NCBI RefSeq assembly: GCF_026625825.1
Contig: NZ_CP113065.1
Span: 1,798,001-1,862,000 of the forward strand
DNA from: Pseudoxanthomonas sp. SL93
GTDB taxonomy: Bacteria > Pseudomonadota > Gammaproteobacteria > Xanthomonadales > Xanthomonadaceae
Direction: 5' to 3'
DNA length: 64,000 nucleotides
In this document: in pieces, positions 9,985 through 18,235 of the stretch
Position numbering within the stretch: the stretch's first letter is position 1
Layout: each line of letters begins with the position of its first letter
Made by a program: the position numbers and the translations under genes
The notes under the pieces: model-generated
Database searches by the model: none
What the model saw: only the letters and a program-made list of their open reading frames with translations
What the model was told of the DNA's origin: nothing

Positions 9985-11457
9985 TCAGAACGCGACCTGC
10001 AGTCGCGAGAACACGGCTTTTTCGTCTTCGCGGTCGGTACCCGCCACCGCGCCACCTTCGAACTGCGTATCGAGGTAATTGACCACCAGTTTCAGGTTGC
10101 TGGTCAGGTACCAGTTCAGGCCCAGCGTCCACGCGGTGGCCTTGCGTGCGGACACCGCGGAATCGGCGAACAGCGGGAACGCCGCATCGTCGATTTCCAG
10201 CACGCCGTAACGTCCGACCAGTTCGAACGCACCCCAGCCACCGCCCGCACTGAAGGGGCTGGACGGCTTCACCACACCCCGGTAGCTCGCATCCTCGCCA
10301 GTCAGCACGAAGCTGGCCGTGGCCTGCCAGGCGGTGTTCTCAAGATCCGCACGCGTCCCTGCCGCTGCGCCGGTGGTGACCAGCAGCTCCTGCTCCGACG
10401 CGATGTATTCGGCCAGCAGGCCGAACCGGCCGCGATACAGGTAACCCTGCGGGGAGAAACGGCGATGCTCGCCATCGGCGGCGACCGCCGCACGGTAGTT
10501 GAAGAACTGCGCCTGGCCCTGGGTGCGGTAGCGCGGCAGGAAGTTGTTGCCCACCCCCGCCTTGTCGCCGATGCTGCCGGCAATGCCGAAGCCCAGGCCC
10601 GACCAGCTGCTGCTGGTGTTTTTGAATGGTTCGAAGAAGATGCGGCCCGCGTATTCGAACTCGTCGTCCGGATTGGTCGTGGCCGCATCGCGTCCATCGG
10701 GGGCACCGTTGTACACGCCCGCGACGTAACTGACGCGCCCTTCGGCGAACTCGCCCTGCGCCTGCACGCCCAGGTCGCGGTTGGGTGCCAGTTCGGTCGG
10801 GAAGCTGCGCTCGACCAGCGCGATGGCGCTGCCCGACTGCAACCGCTCCAGTCCGATCGGCCCCTTCACCTTGCCCGCGCGCAGCGTGAAGGCCGGGTCC
10901 AGCTTCACGTCGACATAGGCGTCCACGATGGTGGCGCTGTCGCCGGCGAATTCAGGGGTCAGGCGGAACGACACCAGCTTGCCGAGCGAGCCCTCGATGG
11001 TCGGCCGGATGCGCCGGAACAGGAAGGTATCGTTCTGTGGCACCGCGTCATCATCGAAGAAGAACCGCGCATCGCCCTGTACCAGTCCGCGCAGCTTGAA
11101 CTCGTAGTCGCCATTGGCCGACTTCAGCGAAGCGCCCTTGTCGTTGACCGCCACCACCGGTGCTTCCTTCGCCTTGGCCGCCTGCTCTTCCTGCTGCAGT
11201 TCGAGGCGGCGCTCGAGGATGCGCAGCCGCTGATCCAGGTCACCCAGTGTCCCGCCTGCACGCACATCCCCCTCCACCGAGGCCACCGGTGCCGGCGCAT
11301 CGCCCACGCGGCGCTCCAACGCTTCCAGACGCTGCAGCAACTGCTCCACGCTGGGCTGGCTCTGCGCGACAGCCGGGAGCGCCAGCGAACAGGCCAACGC
11401 GCCGATCAATGCCGCGCCCCTGCCTTGCCGCCTGCCACTGCCCGATGGTGTCCGCAT
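9985..11457 (-). CDS. OprP/OprO-family porin, first gene of the sulfate operon
   Basis: A 490-residue outer-membrane channel. It has an N-terminal signal sequence ([17 protein letters not shown]), then a coiled-coil segment (about residues 35-105, with [17 protein letters not shown] and [19 protein letters not shown]) as in trimeric polyanion-selective porins of the OprP/OprO type. The rest is a beta barrel of about 350 residues with [14 protein letters not shown] and [29 protein letters not shown], ending in a C-terminal Phe. The family is known for phosphate or pyrophosphate selectivity. Here it stands 17 bp ahead of sbp and heads the sulfate importer genes, so sulfate or another sulfur oxyanion is the likelier substrate (inference). 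It is divergent from kbl, with 180 bp between the start codons. Confidence 0.87.
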   Translation of the reverse strand: MRTPSGSGRRQGRGAALIGALACSLALPAVAQSQPSVEQLLQRLEALERRVGDAPAPVASVEGDVRAGGTLGDLDQRLRILERRLELQQEEQAAKAKEAPVVAVNDKGASLKSANGDYEFKLRGLVQGDARFFFDDDAVPQNDTFLFRRIRPTIEGSLGKLVSFRLTPEFAGDSATIVDAYVDVKLDPAFTLRAGKVKGPIGLERLQSGSAIALVERSFPTELAPNRDLGVQAQGEFAEGRVSYVAGVYNGAPDGRDAATTNPDDEFEYAGRIFFEPFKNTSSSWSGLGFGIAGSIGDKAGVGNNFLPRYRTQGQAQFFNYRAAVAADGEHRRFSPQGYLYRGRFGLLAEYIASEQELLVTTGAAAGTRADLENTAWQATASFVLTGEDASYRGVVKPSSPFSAGGGWGAFELVGRYGVLEIDDAAFPLFADSAVSARKATAWTLGLNWYLTSNLKLVVNYLDTQFEGGAVAGTDREDEKAVFSRLQVAF

Positions 11458-11637
11458 TGCCCGTTCCCCGTTGTTGGCCGTCGTCGGCCGGAAAAGGGAT
11501 GCTGCGGGCGCACATCGGCCACAGGAAATGACGAAACCGCGATTGCTTATGCCCTGCGGTCATGTATGTACACCGCGCCGACGGGAATGAGGGCCCGCCG
11601 GGTAGAATGGCCGCTTGTTCATCCTCGTGATCGCGCC

Positions 11638-12852
11638 ATGCCCAACCCGTTGACCTCCCCGGCTCTCACCGGGCACTACGCCGTCGAGCTGGAAGCCATC
11701 CGCGCCCAGGGCCTGTTCAAATCCGAACGCATCATCACCAGCCCGCAGTCGGCCGAAATCACGCTCGCCGATGGCCGCGCGGTGCTCAATTTCTGCGCCA
11801 ACAACTACCTGGGCCTGGCCGATCACCCGCAGATCATCGCCTCGGCGAAGGCCGCGCTGGATACCCACGGCTTCGGCATGGCCTCGGTGCGCTTCATCTG
11901 CGGAACCCAGGACCTGCACAAGCAGCTGGAGAAGAGGATCGCCGACTTTTTCGGCACTGAGGACACCATCCTCTACGCCGCGTGCTTCGATGCCAATGGT
12001 GGCCTGTTCGAACCACTGCTGGGCGAGAACGACGCGGTGATCTCCGATGCCCTGAACCACGCGTCGATCATCGACGGCGTGCGCCTGTGCAAGGCCAAGC
12101 GGTTCCGCTACGCCAACTGCGACATGGCCGACCTTGAAGCGCAGCTGCAGGCGGCCGATGCAGCCGGCTGCAAGACCAAGCTGATCACCACCGACGGTGT
12201 GTTCTCGATGGACGGCTTCATCGCCCCGCTGGACCAGATCACCACGCTGGCGAAGAAATACAACGCCCTGGTGCACATCGACGAATGCCATGCCACCGGC
12301 TTCCTCGGCGACAACGGGCGTGGCTCGGCGGAAGTGAAGGGCGTGCTGGAGAAGATCGACATCATCACCGGCACGCTGGGCAAGGCCATGGGCGGCGCGC
12401 TGGGCGGCTTCACCACGGCGAAGAAGGAAGTGATCGAACTACTGCGCCAGCGCTCGCGCCCCTACCTGTTCTCGAACTCCCTGCCGCCGCACGTGGTGGC
12501 AGCCGGCATCACCGCCTTCGACATGCTCTCTTCGGCGGGCGACCTGCGCCGGCAATTGCAGGAGAACACGCGCTACTTCCGCGAGAAGATGACGGCCGCC
12601 GGTTTCGACATCAAGCCGGGCGTGCATCCGATCTGCCCGGTGATGCTGTACGACGCGCCGCTGGCGCAGAAATTCGCCGAGCGCCTGCTTGAGGAAGGCA
12701 TCTATGCCATCGGCTTCTTCTTCCCGGTGGTCGCCAAAGGCCAGGCGCGTATCCGCACGCAGATGAGCGCGGCGCACACGCGCGAGCACCTGGACCGCGC
12801 CATCGACGCGTTCACCCGCATTGGCCACGAGCTGGGCGTCATCAAGGGCTGA
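11638..12852 (+). CDS. kbl: Glycine C-acetyltransferase (2-amino-3-ketobutyrate CoA ligase)
   Basis: A 404-residue PLP enzyme that splits 2-amino-3-ketobutyrate with CoA into glycine and acetyl-CoA, completing the threonine pathway begun by Tdh. It is almost collinear with E. coli Kbl (398 residues). Visible marks are [14 protein letters not shown] near the N-terminus, [31 protein letters not shown] with the PLP-contacting Asp and His, and the Schiff-base Lys in [13 protein letters not shown]. The start is the ATG that gives the Kbl N-terminus; the same frame is open far upstream only as antisense of the porin gene. A TAGAAT at 11603-11608 may serve as its -10 element. Confidence 0.96.
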   Translation: MPNPLTSPALTGHYAVELEAIRAQGLFKSERIITSPQSAEITLADGRAVLNFCANNYLGLADHPQIIASAKAALDTHGFGMASVRFICGTQDLHKQLEKRIADFFGTEDTILYAACFDANGGLFEPLLGENDAVISDALNHASIIDGVRLCKAKRFRYANCDMADLEAQLQAADAAGCKTKLITTDGVFSMDGFIAPLDQITTLAKKYNALVHIDECHATGFLGDNGRGSAEVKGVLEKIDIITGTLGKAMGGALGGFTTAKKEVIELLRQRSRPYLFSNSLPPHVVAAGITAFDMLSSAGDLRRQLQENTRYFREKMTAAGFDIKPGVHPICPVMLYDAPLAQKFAERLLEEGIYAIGFFFPVVAKGQARIRTQMSAAHTREHLDRAIDAFTRIGHELGVIKG

Positions 12853-12876
12853 GCGCCCCGGCGACGCAGGCGCCGG

Positions 12877-13299
12877 TCAACGCCGGCGCTTGCGCTCCGC
12901 CCGCGCCACTGCCGGCTTGGGTTGCGGGCCCTTCGCCACGCGGATGCCGCGCGCCTTCATCCAGCGGTCGAAATCCTCCGCCGACATCTTCTTGCCGTGC
13001 TGGCTCATGTCGAAGCGGTAGTAGTCCGGATCGCGCTTGGCCGCGGAGGCAGCCGCCGTCGTGCGCCGGCTGCTGCGCGATGCCTTGCGGCCATCCGCCA
13101 GCAGCTCGCATTCGCCGGATACGGGAAGACCCAATGCCTCGTCGCCGACGCGCGCCGCCTGCAGCGCGTGCTGCAGCGGGCTCGTCTGCGCAGCCACTTC
13201 GGCACGCTTTCCGGCTGCCTTGCCGCAGGACGCGATCTCCTGCGCCGATGCCGTACCCATCACCCACATCAGTGAAACCGCGACCAGACAGTGGCGCAT
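12877..13299 (-). CDS. Small exported protein of unknown function, paralogue A
   Basis: A 140-residue protein that I do not recognise. It has a signal peptide (MRHCLVAVSLMWVMGTASA), a Cys-containing and Ala-rich middle, and a conserved C-terminal block at about residues 94-122 (YRFDMSQHGKKMSAEDFDRW, then MKARGIRVAKG), followed by a very basic tail (ERKRRR). The same block occurs in the protein encoded at 14284-14793. The spacing D-x-[NS]-x-[NH]-G-x5-E-[ED]-F resembles an EF-hand loop but lacks its acidic coordinating positions. The ribosome site is AGGAG followed by TCGTC before the ATG, identical to that of the paralogue. It converges on kbl, with 24 bp between the genes. Confidence 0.75.
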   Translation of the reverse strand: MRHCLVAVSLMWVMGTASAQEIASCGKAAGKRAEVAAQTSPLQHALQAARVGDEALGLPVSGECELLADGRKASRSSRRTTAAASAAKRDPDYYRFDMSQHGKKMSAEDFDRWMKARGIRVAKGPQPKPAVARAERKRRR

Positions 13300-13453
13300 G
13301 ACGACTCCTCCCCAGGATGTGGCGCGAGTGTAGGCATGCGTCGATTTGTTTAGCAGGCGTCAAAAGGTGCGCTTCTGCACACTCCCCGACATCGGTGCCG
13401 GTGCGATGCGCGAACTGTGCGCGCCCTCGCGCTGCGCATGCCACCCACGTCGC

Positions 13454-14242
13454 TCAGCGCGCGGGCTCCGCCAGCGACAGGAGCTCTTCGCGCGTCAGGG
13501 GACGCCACTGCCCTTTCGGCAGTTCGCCCAGCGGCAGTGGCCCGATCGCCACGCGCACGAGGCGCAGCACGTCGATGTCGAACGCCGCCAGCAGGCGCCG
13601 GATCTGCCGGTTGCGGCCTTCGGCCAGCACGATCTCGAGCCAGGCGTTGCGCTCGCCGCTGCGCAGCACGCGCGCCGTGGCGGCCGACAGGTGCTCGCCC
13701 TCGTGGACGACGCCCTGCACCAGCGCGCGCAGCAGCCCCTCGTCGGGCAGCCGGTCGACCTGCACGTGATAGGTCTTGTCCGGTCCCTGCGCCGGATCGG
13801 TGATCCGCGCCGCCCATGCTGGATCGTTGGTGAACAGCAACAGGCCCTCGCTGGCCTTGTCCAGGCGGCCGACCGGCGCGATCCATGGCAGGCCCCCGCC
13901 ATCGAAGCAGCGGTACACCGTATCGCGTCCGCGCTCGTCCTGGGCCGTGGTGACCAGGCCGCGGGGTTTGTTGAGCATCAGGTAATGGCGCGGGCTGTCC
14001 GCCAGGGGCTGCCCATCCACCACGATCCGGTGCCGCCCCTGCACGACCGGGAATTCCGGATCGCGCATCACTCGCCCATCCACCGTGACGCGCCCCTCGC
14101 CGATCCAGCGGGCAGCCTCGGTGCGCGAACACAGCCCCTGCTTGGACAACACGCGGGCCAAACCATGCCGCGGCGGCGCACCGGCGGTGACCCGCGCAGC
14201 GCGCGTCACCCGGGGCGTTCGCGGCGGGCGGGAAGCGGGCAT
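13454..14242 (-). CDS. RsuA/RluB-family rRNA pseudouridine synthase
   Basis: A 262-residue enzyme that converts a specific uridine of rRNA to pseudouridine. After a basic N-terminal tail there is an S4 RNA-binding domain (residues about 25-75, GLARVLSKQGLCSRTEAARWIGEGRVTVDG). The catalytic domain follows, with VGRLDKASEGLLLFTND carrying the catalytic Asp of the GRLD motif, then KTYHVQVDR and EGRNRQIRRLLAAF. The RsuA/RluB/RluE/RluF group cannot be resolved by eye, so no symbol is given; the length and S4 domain suit RluB or RluF better than RluE. It is enclosed by two paralogous small-protein genes on the same strand. Confidence 0.88.
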   Translation of the reverse strand: MPASRPPRTPRVTRAARVTAGAPPRHGLARVLSKQGLCSRTEAARWIGEGRVTVDGRVMRDPEFPVVQGRHRIVVDGQPLADSPRHYLMLNKPRGLVTTAQDERGRDTVYRCFDGGGLPWIAPVGRLDKASEGLLLFTNDPAWAARITDPAQGPDKTYHVQVDRLPDEGLLRALVQGVVHEGEHLSAATARVLRSGERNAWLEIVLAEGRNRQIRRLLAAFDIDVLRLVRVAIGPLPLGELPKGQWRPLTREELLSLAEPAR

Positions 14243-14283
14243 CAGGCGGTGCGAGAACGGCCGGGTCTACCGGCCGTCGTGGA

Positions 14284-14793
14284 TCAGTCCTTTTTCGCCG
14301 GCGCGGCAGGCGCTGGCTGCACGGCCGGCGTTGCGGCGGGTGCGGCGCCCTTCGCCACGCGCACGCCACGCGACTTCATCCAGGCGTCGAATTCCTCGGC
14401 GGTCATGCGCTTGCCGTTCTGGTTCATGTCGAAGCGCCACGGCGTGTTGTCGAACTCGGTCTTCGGCTTGTAGGCCGCAGGACTGTTGGCCACCGCGGCG
14501 GCGGGGGCCGCGGCAGCAGGCAGTGCCTTGGCCACGTTGCGGCAGCCCTCGATGCGAAGGCGCAGCAGCACGCGGTCCACCGACTGTGCTTCATCGAACG
14601 CATGCGACGCCAGCACGCCGGAGGGCGCGCCGAGCTGCGTGGCCGTGGGCGTGAATTCGGGAGCGACCGGCGCGATAACCGTCGCACGGGCTGGCAGCGG
14701 CGGCGGCACCGGGCTGCCCGCGCAATCGGGGGCGGCGTGGGCGGCGGGAATCGCAGCGATGCAGAACAGGCTGGCGAGGACATGACGGCGCAT
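14284..14793 (-). CDS. Small exported protein of unknown function, paralogue B
   Basis: A 169-residue protein of unknown function. I place the start at the ATG at 14793 because AGGAG precedes it and it opens a signal peptide (MRRHVLASLFCIAAIPAAHA). The middle is Pro/Ala-rich, with the pair of Cys seen near CAGSP and EGCRNVAKALP. The C-terminal block WRFDMNQNGKRMTAEEFDAW, then MKSRGVRVAKG, matches that of the gene at 12877-13299 almost residue for residue, and a Pro/Ala/Lys tail follows. It begins 31 bp upstream of the TSS-distal end of the pseudouridine-synthase gene region, so co-transcription with that gene and paralogue A is possible. Confidence 0.75.
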   Translation of the reverse strand: MRRHVLASLFCIAAIPAAHAAPDCAGSPVPPPLPARATVIAPVAPEFTPTATQLGAPSGVLASHAFDEAQSVDRVLLRLRIEGCRNVAKALPAAAAPAAAVANSPAAYKPKTEFDNTPWRFDMNQNGKRMTAEEFDAWMKSRGVRVAKGAAPAATPAVQPAPAAPAKKD

Positions 14794-14824
14794 CGGGACG
14801 ACTCCTGCAATAGAACGTGCAGCG

Positions 14825-14853
14825 AGTGTAGGCAGCACGGCCAGGCATATCAA
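14825..14853 (-). promoter_or_regulatory. Predicted sigma-70 promoter of paralogue B
   Basis: On the minus strand TTGATA (14848-14853) and TACACT (14825-14830) are separated by exactly 17 bp, 31 bp before the ATG. The -10 block and its flank (13 bases, GCGAGTGTAGGCA on the plus strand) recur before paralogue A at 13324-13336. Confidence 0.6.
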
Positions 14854-14929
14854 GGAATCGCGGGGACATGGGGCCGCGCATGCGGCAAGGCGGAAACGTC
14901 GTCACGGAATGCAGCGTGCGCGGAACCGC

Positions 14930-14963
14930 AAAAAGACGAAGCCCGGCACGAGGCCGGGCTTCG
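14930..14963 (-). terminator. Intrinsic terminator of the OmpA-family gene
   Basis: An 11-bp perfect stem (14937-14947 with 14953-14963, 5-nt loop) followed on the minus strand by TCTTTTTG. It lies 23 bp beyond the ompA stop. Confidence 0.9.
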
Positions 14964-14986
14964 GGTGTTGCGGGAAGAGCGTCCGA

Positions 14987-16063
14987 TCAGTTCTGGACGT
15001 TCAGTTCCGTACGACGGTTGCGAGCGCGGCCTTCAGCCGTGTCGTTGGTGTCCAGCGGACGGCTTTCGCCGTAACCCACCGGGCCCACCAGACGCGAAGC
15101 GTCCACGCCGTTGCTGGTCAGGTAGTCGTACACCGTCTTTGCACGGCGCTCGGACAGGCCCTGGTTGTAGGCGTCGGTACCGACGGAGTCGGTGTGGCCG
15201 GCGACTTCAACCTTCAGGTCGGGGTAGCGCTTCAGGATTTCGGTGGCTTCGCTCAGGATCGTCACAGCATCCGGACGCAGGGTGGCCTTGTCGAAATCGA
15301 AGTTGACGCCCTTCAGGTCGATCGAGACCGGCACCGGGCAGCCGTCCGGACCGATGGTCTGGCCAGCCTGCGAACCGGGGCACTTGTCGTCGCAGTTGTT
15401 GACGCCGTCACCGTCGTCGTCACCATCGGCGCAGGTCGGGGCGACCGGCGGCGGCGGAGCAACAGCGGCGGTCGGGGCCGGGCCCAGCGGGATCACGACG
15501 CCGACCGAAGCCAGCACGTCGCCGAACCAGCTTTCGTCCGGAGCAGCGAAGCTCTGGTCGTCGAAGTCGGCGCGGTAGGCGATTTCGGCACGCACGCCGA
15601 CGCGCTTCTCGAGCGTGGTCTGGATGCCGACGCCGACCTTGGCGGCCAGGTTGCCGTCTTCACGGCTACCCGGGGAATCCGGGTTCGGGAACGCGTCGTA
15701 CTCTTCCTCGGCGCGCTGGTAACCCAGGCCGGCCAGGATGTACGGGTTCCAGCCGCGGCCTTCGGAGATGAAGTGGCGACGCAGGTCCAGCGAGATGCCG
15801 TACTGGCTCCAGTTCAGGTCCTGGTTGTCGTCGAACTTCGGGTTCTGGTAGTTCAACTCGCCGTCGAGCGACCAGTTCGGGCTGATGAACTTGCCCAGAC
15901 CCAGACCAACGAACGGGGCGTTGCGGGTGGTGCGATCATTGTCCTGCATGTTGAAGCCGGCCGAACCGGTCAGGTACCAACGGTCGTCAAACTCCTGGGC
16001 CATCGCCTGGTTGGCGAGGCTCAGGCCGCCCAGCAGCGCGGCGCAGAGAAGTTTCTTGTTCAT
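14987..16063 (-). CDS. OmpA-family outer-membrane protein with calcium-binding-type linker
   Basis: A 358-residue protein that tethers the outer membrane to peptidoglycan. It has a signal peptide (LLCAALLGGLSLANQAMA) and an N-terminal eight-strand beta-barrel-like domain to about residue 200. A Pro-rich hinge (TAAVAPPPPVAPTC) leads into an Asp-rich thrombospondin type 3-like segment (DGDDDGDGVNNCDDKCPGS). The OmpA C-terminal domain follows, with FDFDKATLRPDA, VAGHTDSVGTDAYNQGLSERRA and GYGESRPLDTNDTAEGRARN, where the conserved Asp and Arg bind diaminopimelate. The ribosome site AAGGAG is strong and the 5' leader is long. The fold assignments are firm; no specific physiological role can be claimed. 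Confidence 0.93.
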   Translation of the reverse strand: MNKKLLCAALLGGLSLANQAMAQEFDDRWYLTGSAGFNMQDNDRTTRNAPFVGLGLGKFISPNWSLDGELNYQNPKFDDNQDLNWSQYGISLDLRRHFISEGRGWNPYILAGLGYQRAEEEYDAFPNPDSPGSREDGNLAAKVGVGIQTTLEKRVGVRAEIAYRADFDDQSFAAPDESWFGDVLASVGVVIPLGPAPTAAVAPPPPVAPTCADGDDDGDGVNNCDDKCPGSQAGQTIGPDGCPVPVSIDLKGVNFDFDKATLRPDAVTILSEATEILKRYPDLKVEVAGHTDSVGTDAYNQGLSERRAKTVYDYLTSNGVDASRLVGPVGYGESRPLDTNDTAEGRARNRRTELNVQN

Positions 16064-16419
16064 TTGCAGCTCCTTGTAAAAGTTCAGTTGTAGAGAAACC
16101 GAAGTACTTCGCTTGCTTGCATTCCAGTTTTCTTGTGGTTATCCGAAGGCGACTACCGCGACGCCATCCTGAACAGATTATGCGGCAGTACGTGAAGACT
16201 GTGTTAACGGTACCATAACAAGTCCGACGAACGTAACACTATTAACTCGAAGCGCGGACGGCAAGCATTGCTGCAGGCGTGCGGACATTGTGAGGTGAAG
16301 GCAGCCTAGTGGGTCGAACGCTGGCATGCCTGCCGTCTGTCGGCAACGTTGCACGCGGGCAACAGACTGATGCGGCGCGCGCCCTTGGTCAACGTGGACC
16401 TTGGCCCGATGCTCGTCTC
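16064..16419. other. Intergenic region between the OmpA gene and the dioxygenase gene
   Basis: There is no credible gene in these 356 bp. It is markedly richer in A+T than its surroundings, especially 16180-16260. It contains a perfect 12-bp palindrome CGAAGTACTTCG at 16100-16111, within the likely ompA leader. A possible minus-strand promoter is TTAACA (16202-16207) with CATAAT (16177-16182), though the 19-bp spacing is long. No promoter for the dioxygenase gene is evident. Confidence 0.5.
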
Positions 16420-17217
16420 ATGGACAACACCACCGCATTGCCTTCCCTCTTCCTCTCCCACGGCTCACCGATGCTGGCCGTGGAAGACTCGCCCACGGGC
16501 CGCTTCCTCGACCGCCTCAGCGGCCTTCTGCCGCGGCCCAGCGCGATCGTGGTGGCGTCGGCCCATTTCATCCATGCACGGCCCACGGTGACGGCGACGC
16601 CTTCGCCCGGCACGATCCATGACTTCGGCGGCTTCCCGCCGGCGCTCTACGACATCCGCTACCCCGCGACGGGAGCGCCCGCGCTGGCCACGGACGTGGC
16701 AGCACGGCTCACGGCCGCAGGATTCGATGCCCGCCTCGATGACCGGCACGGGCTGGACCATGGCGTCTGGGTGCCACTGCACCGCATGTATCCGGCGGCC
16801 GACCTGCCAGTGGTCGCGTTGTCGGTGAATCCCGCGCGCGGCGCCGACTGGCATTACCGGCTGGGGCTTGCGCTGGCACCGCTGCGCGCACAAGGCGTGC
16901 TGGTCATTGGGTCGGGCGGCTTTTCCCACAATCTGCGCGCCCTTGACTGGCAGCACGGCGACGCGCCCGCCTTTCCGTGGGTGGATACGTTCACGCATGC
17001 CCTGCGCGAGCGGTTGCTCGTTGGCGACATCGAAGGTGCGCTGGACTGGCAGTCGCTGCCGGAGGCACAGCGCAACCATCCCACCCCCGAACATCTTTAC
17101 CCGTTGTACGTGGCCTTGGGCGCAGGTGGCGTGGGCGCACGCGCCCGGCTGCTGCACAGGGACATGGAGATGGGCGGGCTGGCGCTGGATGCGTTCGCGT
17201 TCGACAACAACACCTGA
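16420..17217 (+). CDS. LigB/DODA-type extradiol ring-cleavage dioxygenase
   Basis: A 265-residue cytoplasmic metalloenzyme of the class III extradiol dioxygenase family (YgiD/4,5-DOPA dioxygenase group). I chose the ATG at 16420, which gives the family N-terminus LPSLFLSHGSPMLAV; the ORF extends 37 codons upstream. Candidate metal and catalytic His residues are His14 (SHGSP), His49 (ASAHF), His114 (LDHGVWVPLHRMYP), His170 (GSGGFSHNLR) and His225 (PTPEHLYPLY). Members open catechol-type rings, but the substrate in bacteria is usually unknown, and E. coli YgiD acts on DOPA. It converges on the LysR gene with one base between the stop codons, so a functional link is possible but unproven. Confidence 0.88.
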   Translation: MDNTTALPSLFLSHGSPMLAVEDSPTGRFLDRLSGLLPRPSAIVVASAHFIHARPTVTATPSPGTIHDFGGFPPALYDIRYPATGAPALATDVAARLTAAGFDARLDDRHGLDHGVWVPLHRMYPAADLPVVALSVNPARGADWHYRLGLALAPLRAQGVLVIGSGGFSHNLRALDWQHGDAPAFPWVDTFTHALRERLLVGDIEGALDWQSLPEAQRNHPTPEHLYPLYVALGAGGVGARARLLHRDMEMGGLALDAFAFDNNT

Positions 17218-17218
17218 C

Positions 17219-18139
17219 TCACATCGGCAAGCCGCGCTCCCAAGGCGGGTTTTCCCCGAACTGATCGACCAGGAAATCGGTGAACGCCCGCACGCGCGGC
17301 GGGACCAGGCTTCGCTGCGGCATCACCGCGCTGATGGCGGTGGTGGGCAAGGGGTAATCAGGCAACACGACGCGCAGGCGCCCCGCCCGCAGGTCGTCGG
17401 CGATGTGCCACAGCGAATGGACGACGATGCCTTCGCCCGCCAGCGACGCGTCCCTCAGCACTTCGCCGAAGTTGCTCTCGAAACGCCCCTGCACGCGCAC
17501 GGCCACCTCACCCCCTTCCGGCGTGCCCAGTCGCCACACGTCCTGGCGGCCATTGCTGCCGAACAGCAGCAGGCAGTCGTGGCGGACCAGATCCTGCGGG
17601 ACCCCGGGCATGCCGCGCCGGCGCAGGTAGTCGGGTGACGCGCACAGCACGCGCCGGTTGGGCGCGATGCCGCGTGCGACCAGGCGCGAATCCTCCAGCG
17701 CACCGATGCGGATGGCCAGGTCGAAGCCTTCGCTGACCAGATCCACAACATGATCGCTGAGGTGCACGCTGAGGCGCAGCTTGGGGTGGCGCGCCAGGAA
17801 CGCCGGCAGCAGTGGCGAGACGTACTGGCGGCCGAACGAGGCCGACATCGTGAATCGCAGGGTGCCGGCGATCTCGCTGGCCGCTTCCCGCAGGCCGCTT
17901 CCCAGCGATTCCAGTTCCTCCACCAGCACGCGCCCCTGCTGCGCGAGTGCCGCGCCTTCCGGCGTGGGATGCAGGCGCCGGGTGGTCCGGTGCAGCAGGC
18001 GCACGCCCAGGTCCTTCTCCAGCCGCTTCAGCCGTTGGCTGGCCACTGCGACGGACAGGTCCAGGCTGTGCGCGGCCGCCGTGATCGAGCCTTGGTCGAG
18101 CACGCGCAGGAAGAGGGCAAGATCGCCAACCCGGTCCAT
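17219..18139 (-). CDS. LysR-family transcriptional regulator
   Basis: A 306-residue regulator. The winged helix-turn-helix is at residues 1-60 (MDRVGDLALFLRVLDQGSIT, then LSVAVASQRLKRLEKDLGVRLLHRTTRRL). The rest is a LysR substrate-binding domain (TLRFTMSASFGRQYVSPLLPAFLARHP, SEGFDLAIRIG) of the subgroup that often controls neighbouring oxidoreductase genes. The same frame continues upstream for 795 codons without a stop, but that part is antisense to three plus-strand genes and is discarded; the LysR N-terminus fixes the start. It is divergent from the MFS-AKR-MDR operon, its probable target, and a dyad at 18140-18158 abuts its start codon. Confidence 0.92.
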   Translation of the reverse strand: MDRVGDLALFLRVLDQGSITAAAHSLDLSVAVASQRLKRLEKDLGVRLLHRTTRRLHPTPEGAALAQQGRVLVEELESLGSGLREAASEIAGTLRFTMSASFGRQYVSPLLPAFLARHPKLRLSVHLSDHVVDLVSEGFDLAIRIGALEDSRLVARGIAPNRRVLCASPDYLRRRGMPGVPQDLVRHDCLLLFGSNGRQDVWRLGTPEGGEVAVRVQGRFESNFGEVLRDASLAGEGIVVHSLWHIADDLRAGRLRVVLPDYPLPTTAISAVMPQRSLVPPRVRAFTDFLVDQFGENPPWERGLPM

Positions 18140-18158
18140 TATCAATAATTCGTTGATA
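18140..18158. promoter_or_regulatory. Candidate LysR operator
   Basis: An inverted repeat TATCAA-N7-TTGATA, directly next to the LysR start codon and 78 bp before the divergent MFS gene. The position fits autoregulation by a LysR protein; the assignment is inferred. Confidence 0.5.
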
Positions 18159-18235
18159 GTGATTCGCCATATTCGCCGTTTCTCGCAGTGACGGGAAGGG
18201 GCAAGCTGCGCGCCTCCCCACGGGTCCCCTACTCC

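Noticed and set aside
10465..11637. N-terminal extension of the kbl frame (391 codons)
   Set aside because: Antisense to the OprP-like porin; Kbl homology begins at the ATG at 11638.
12870..12889. GCGCCGG/CCGGCGC hairpin at the kbl 3' end
   Set aside because: A 7-bp GC stem without a T run that overlaps the convergent gene's stop; chance occurrence is likely in GC-rich DNA.
13005..13120. True EF-hand in the paralogue C-terminal block
   Set aside because: The D-x-[NS]-x-[NH]-G spacing is suggestive, but acidic ligands at positions 3 and 5 are missing and position 8 is Lys/Arg, so calcium binding is not supported.
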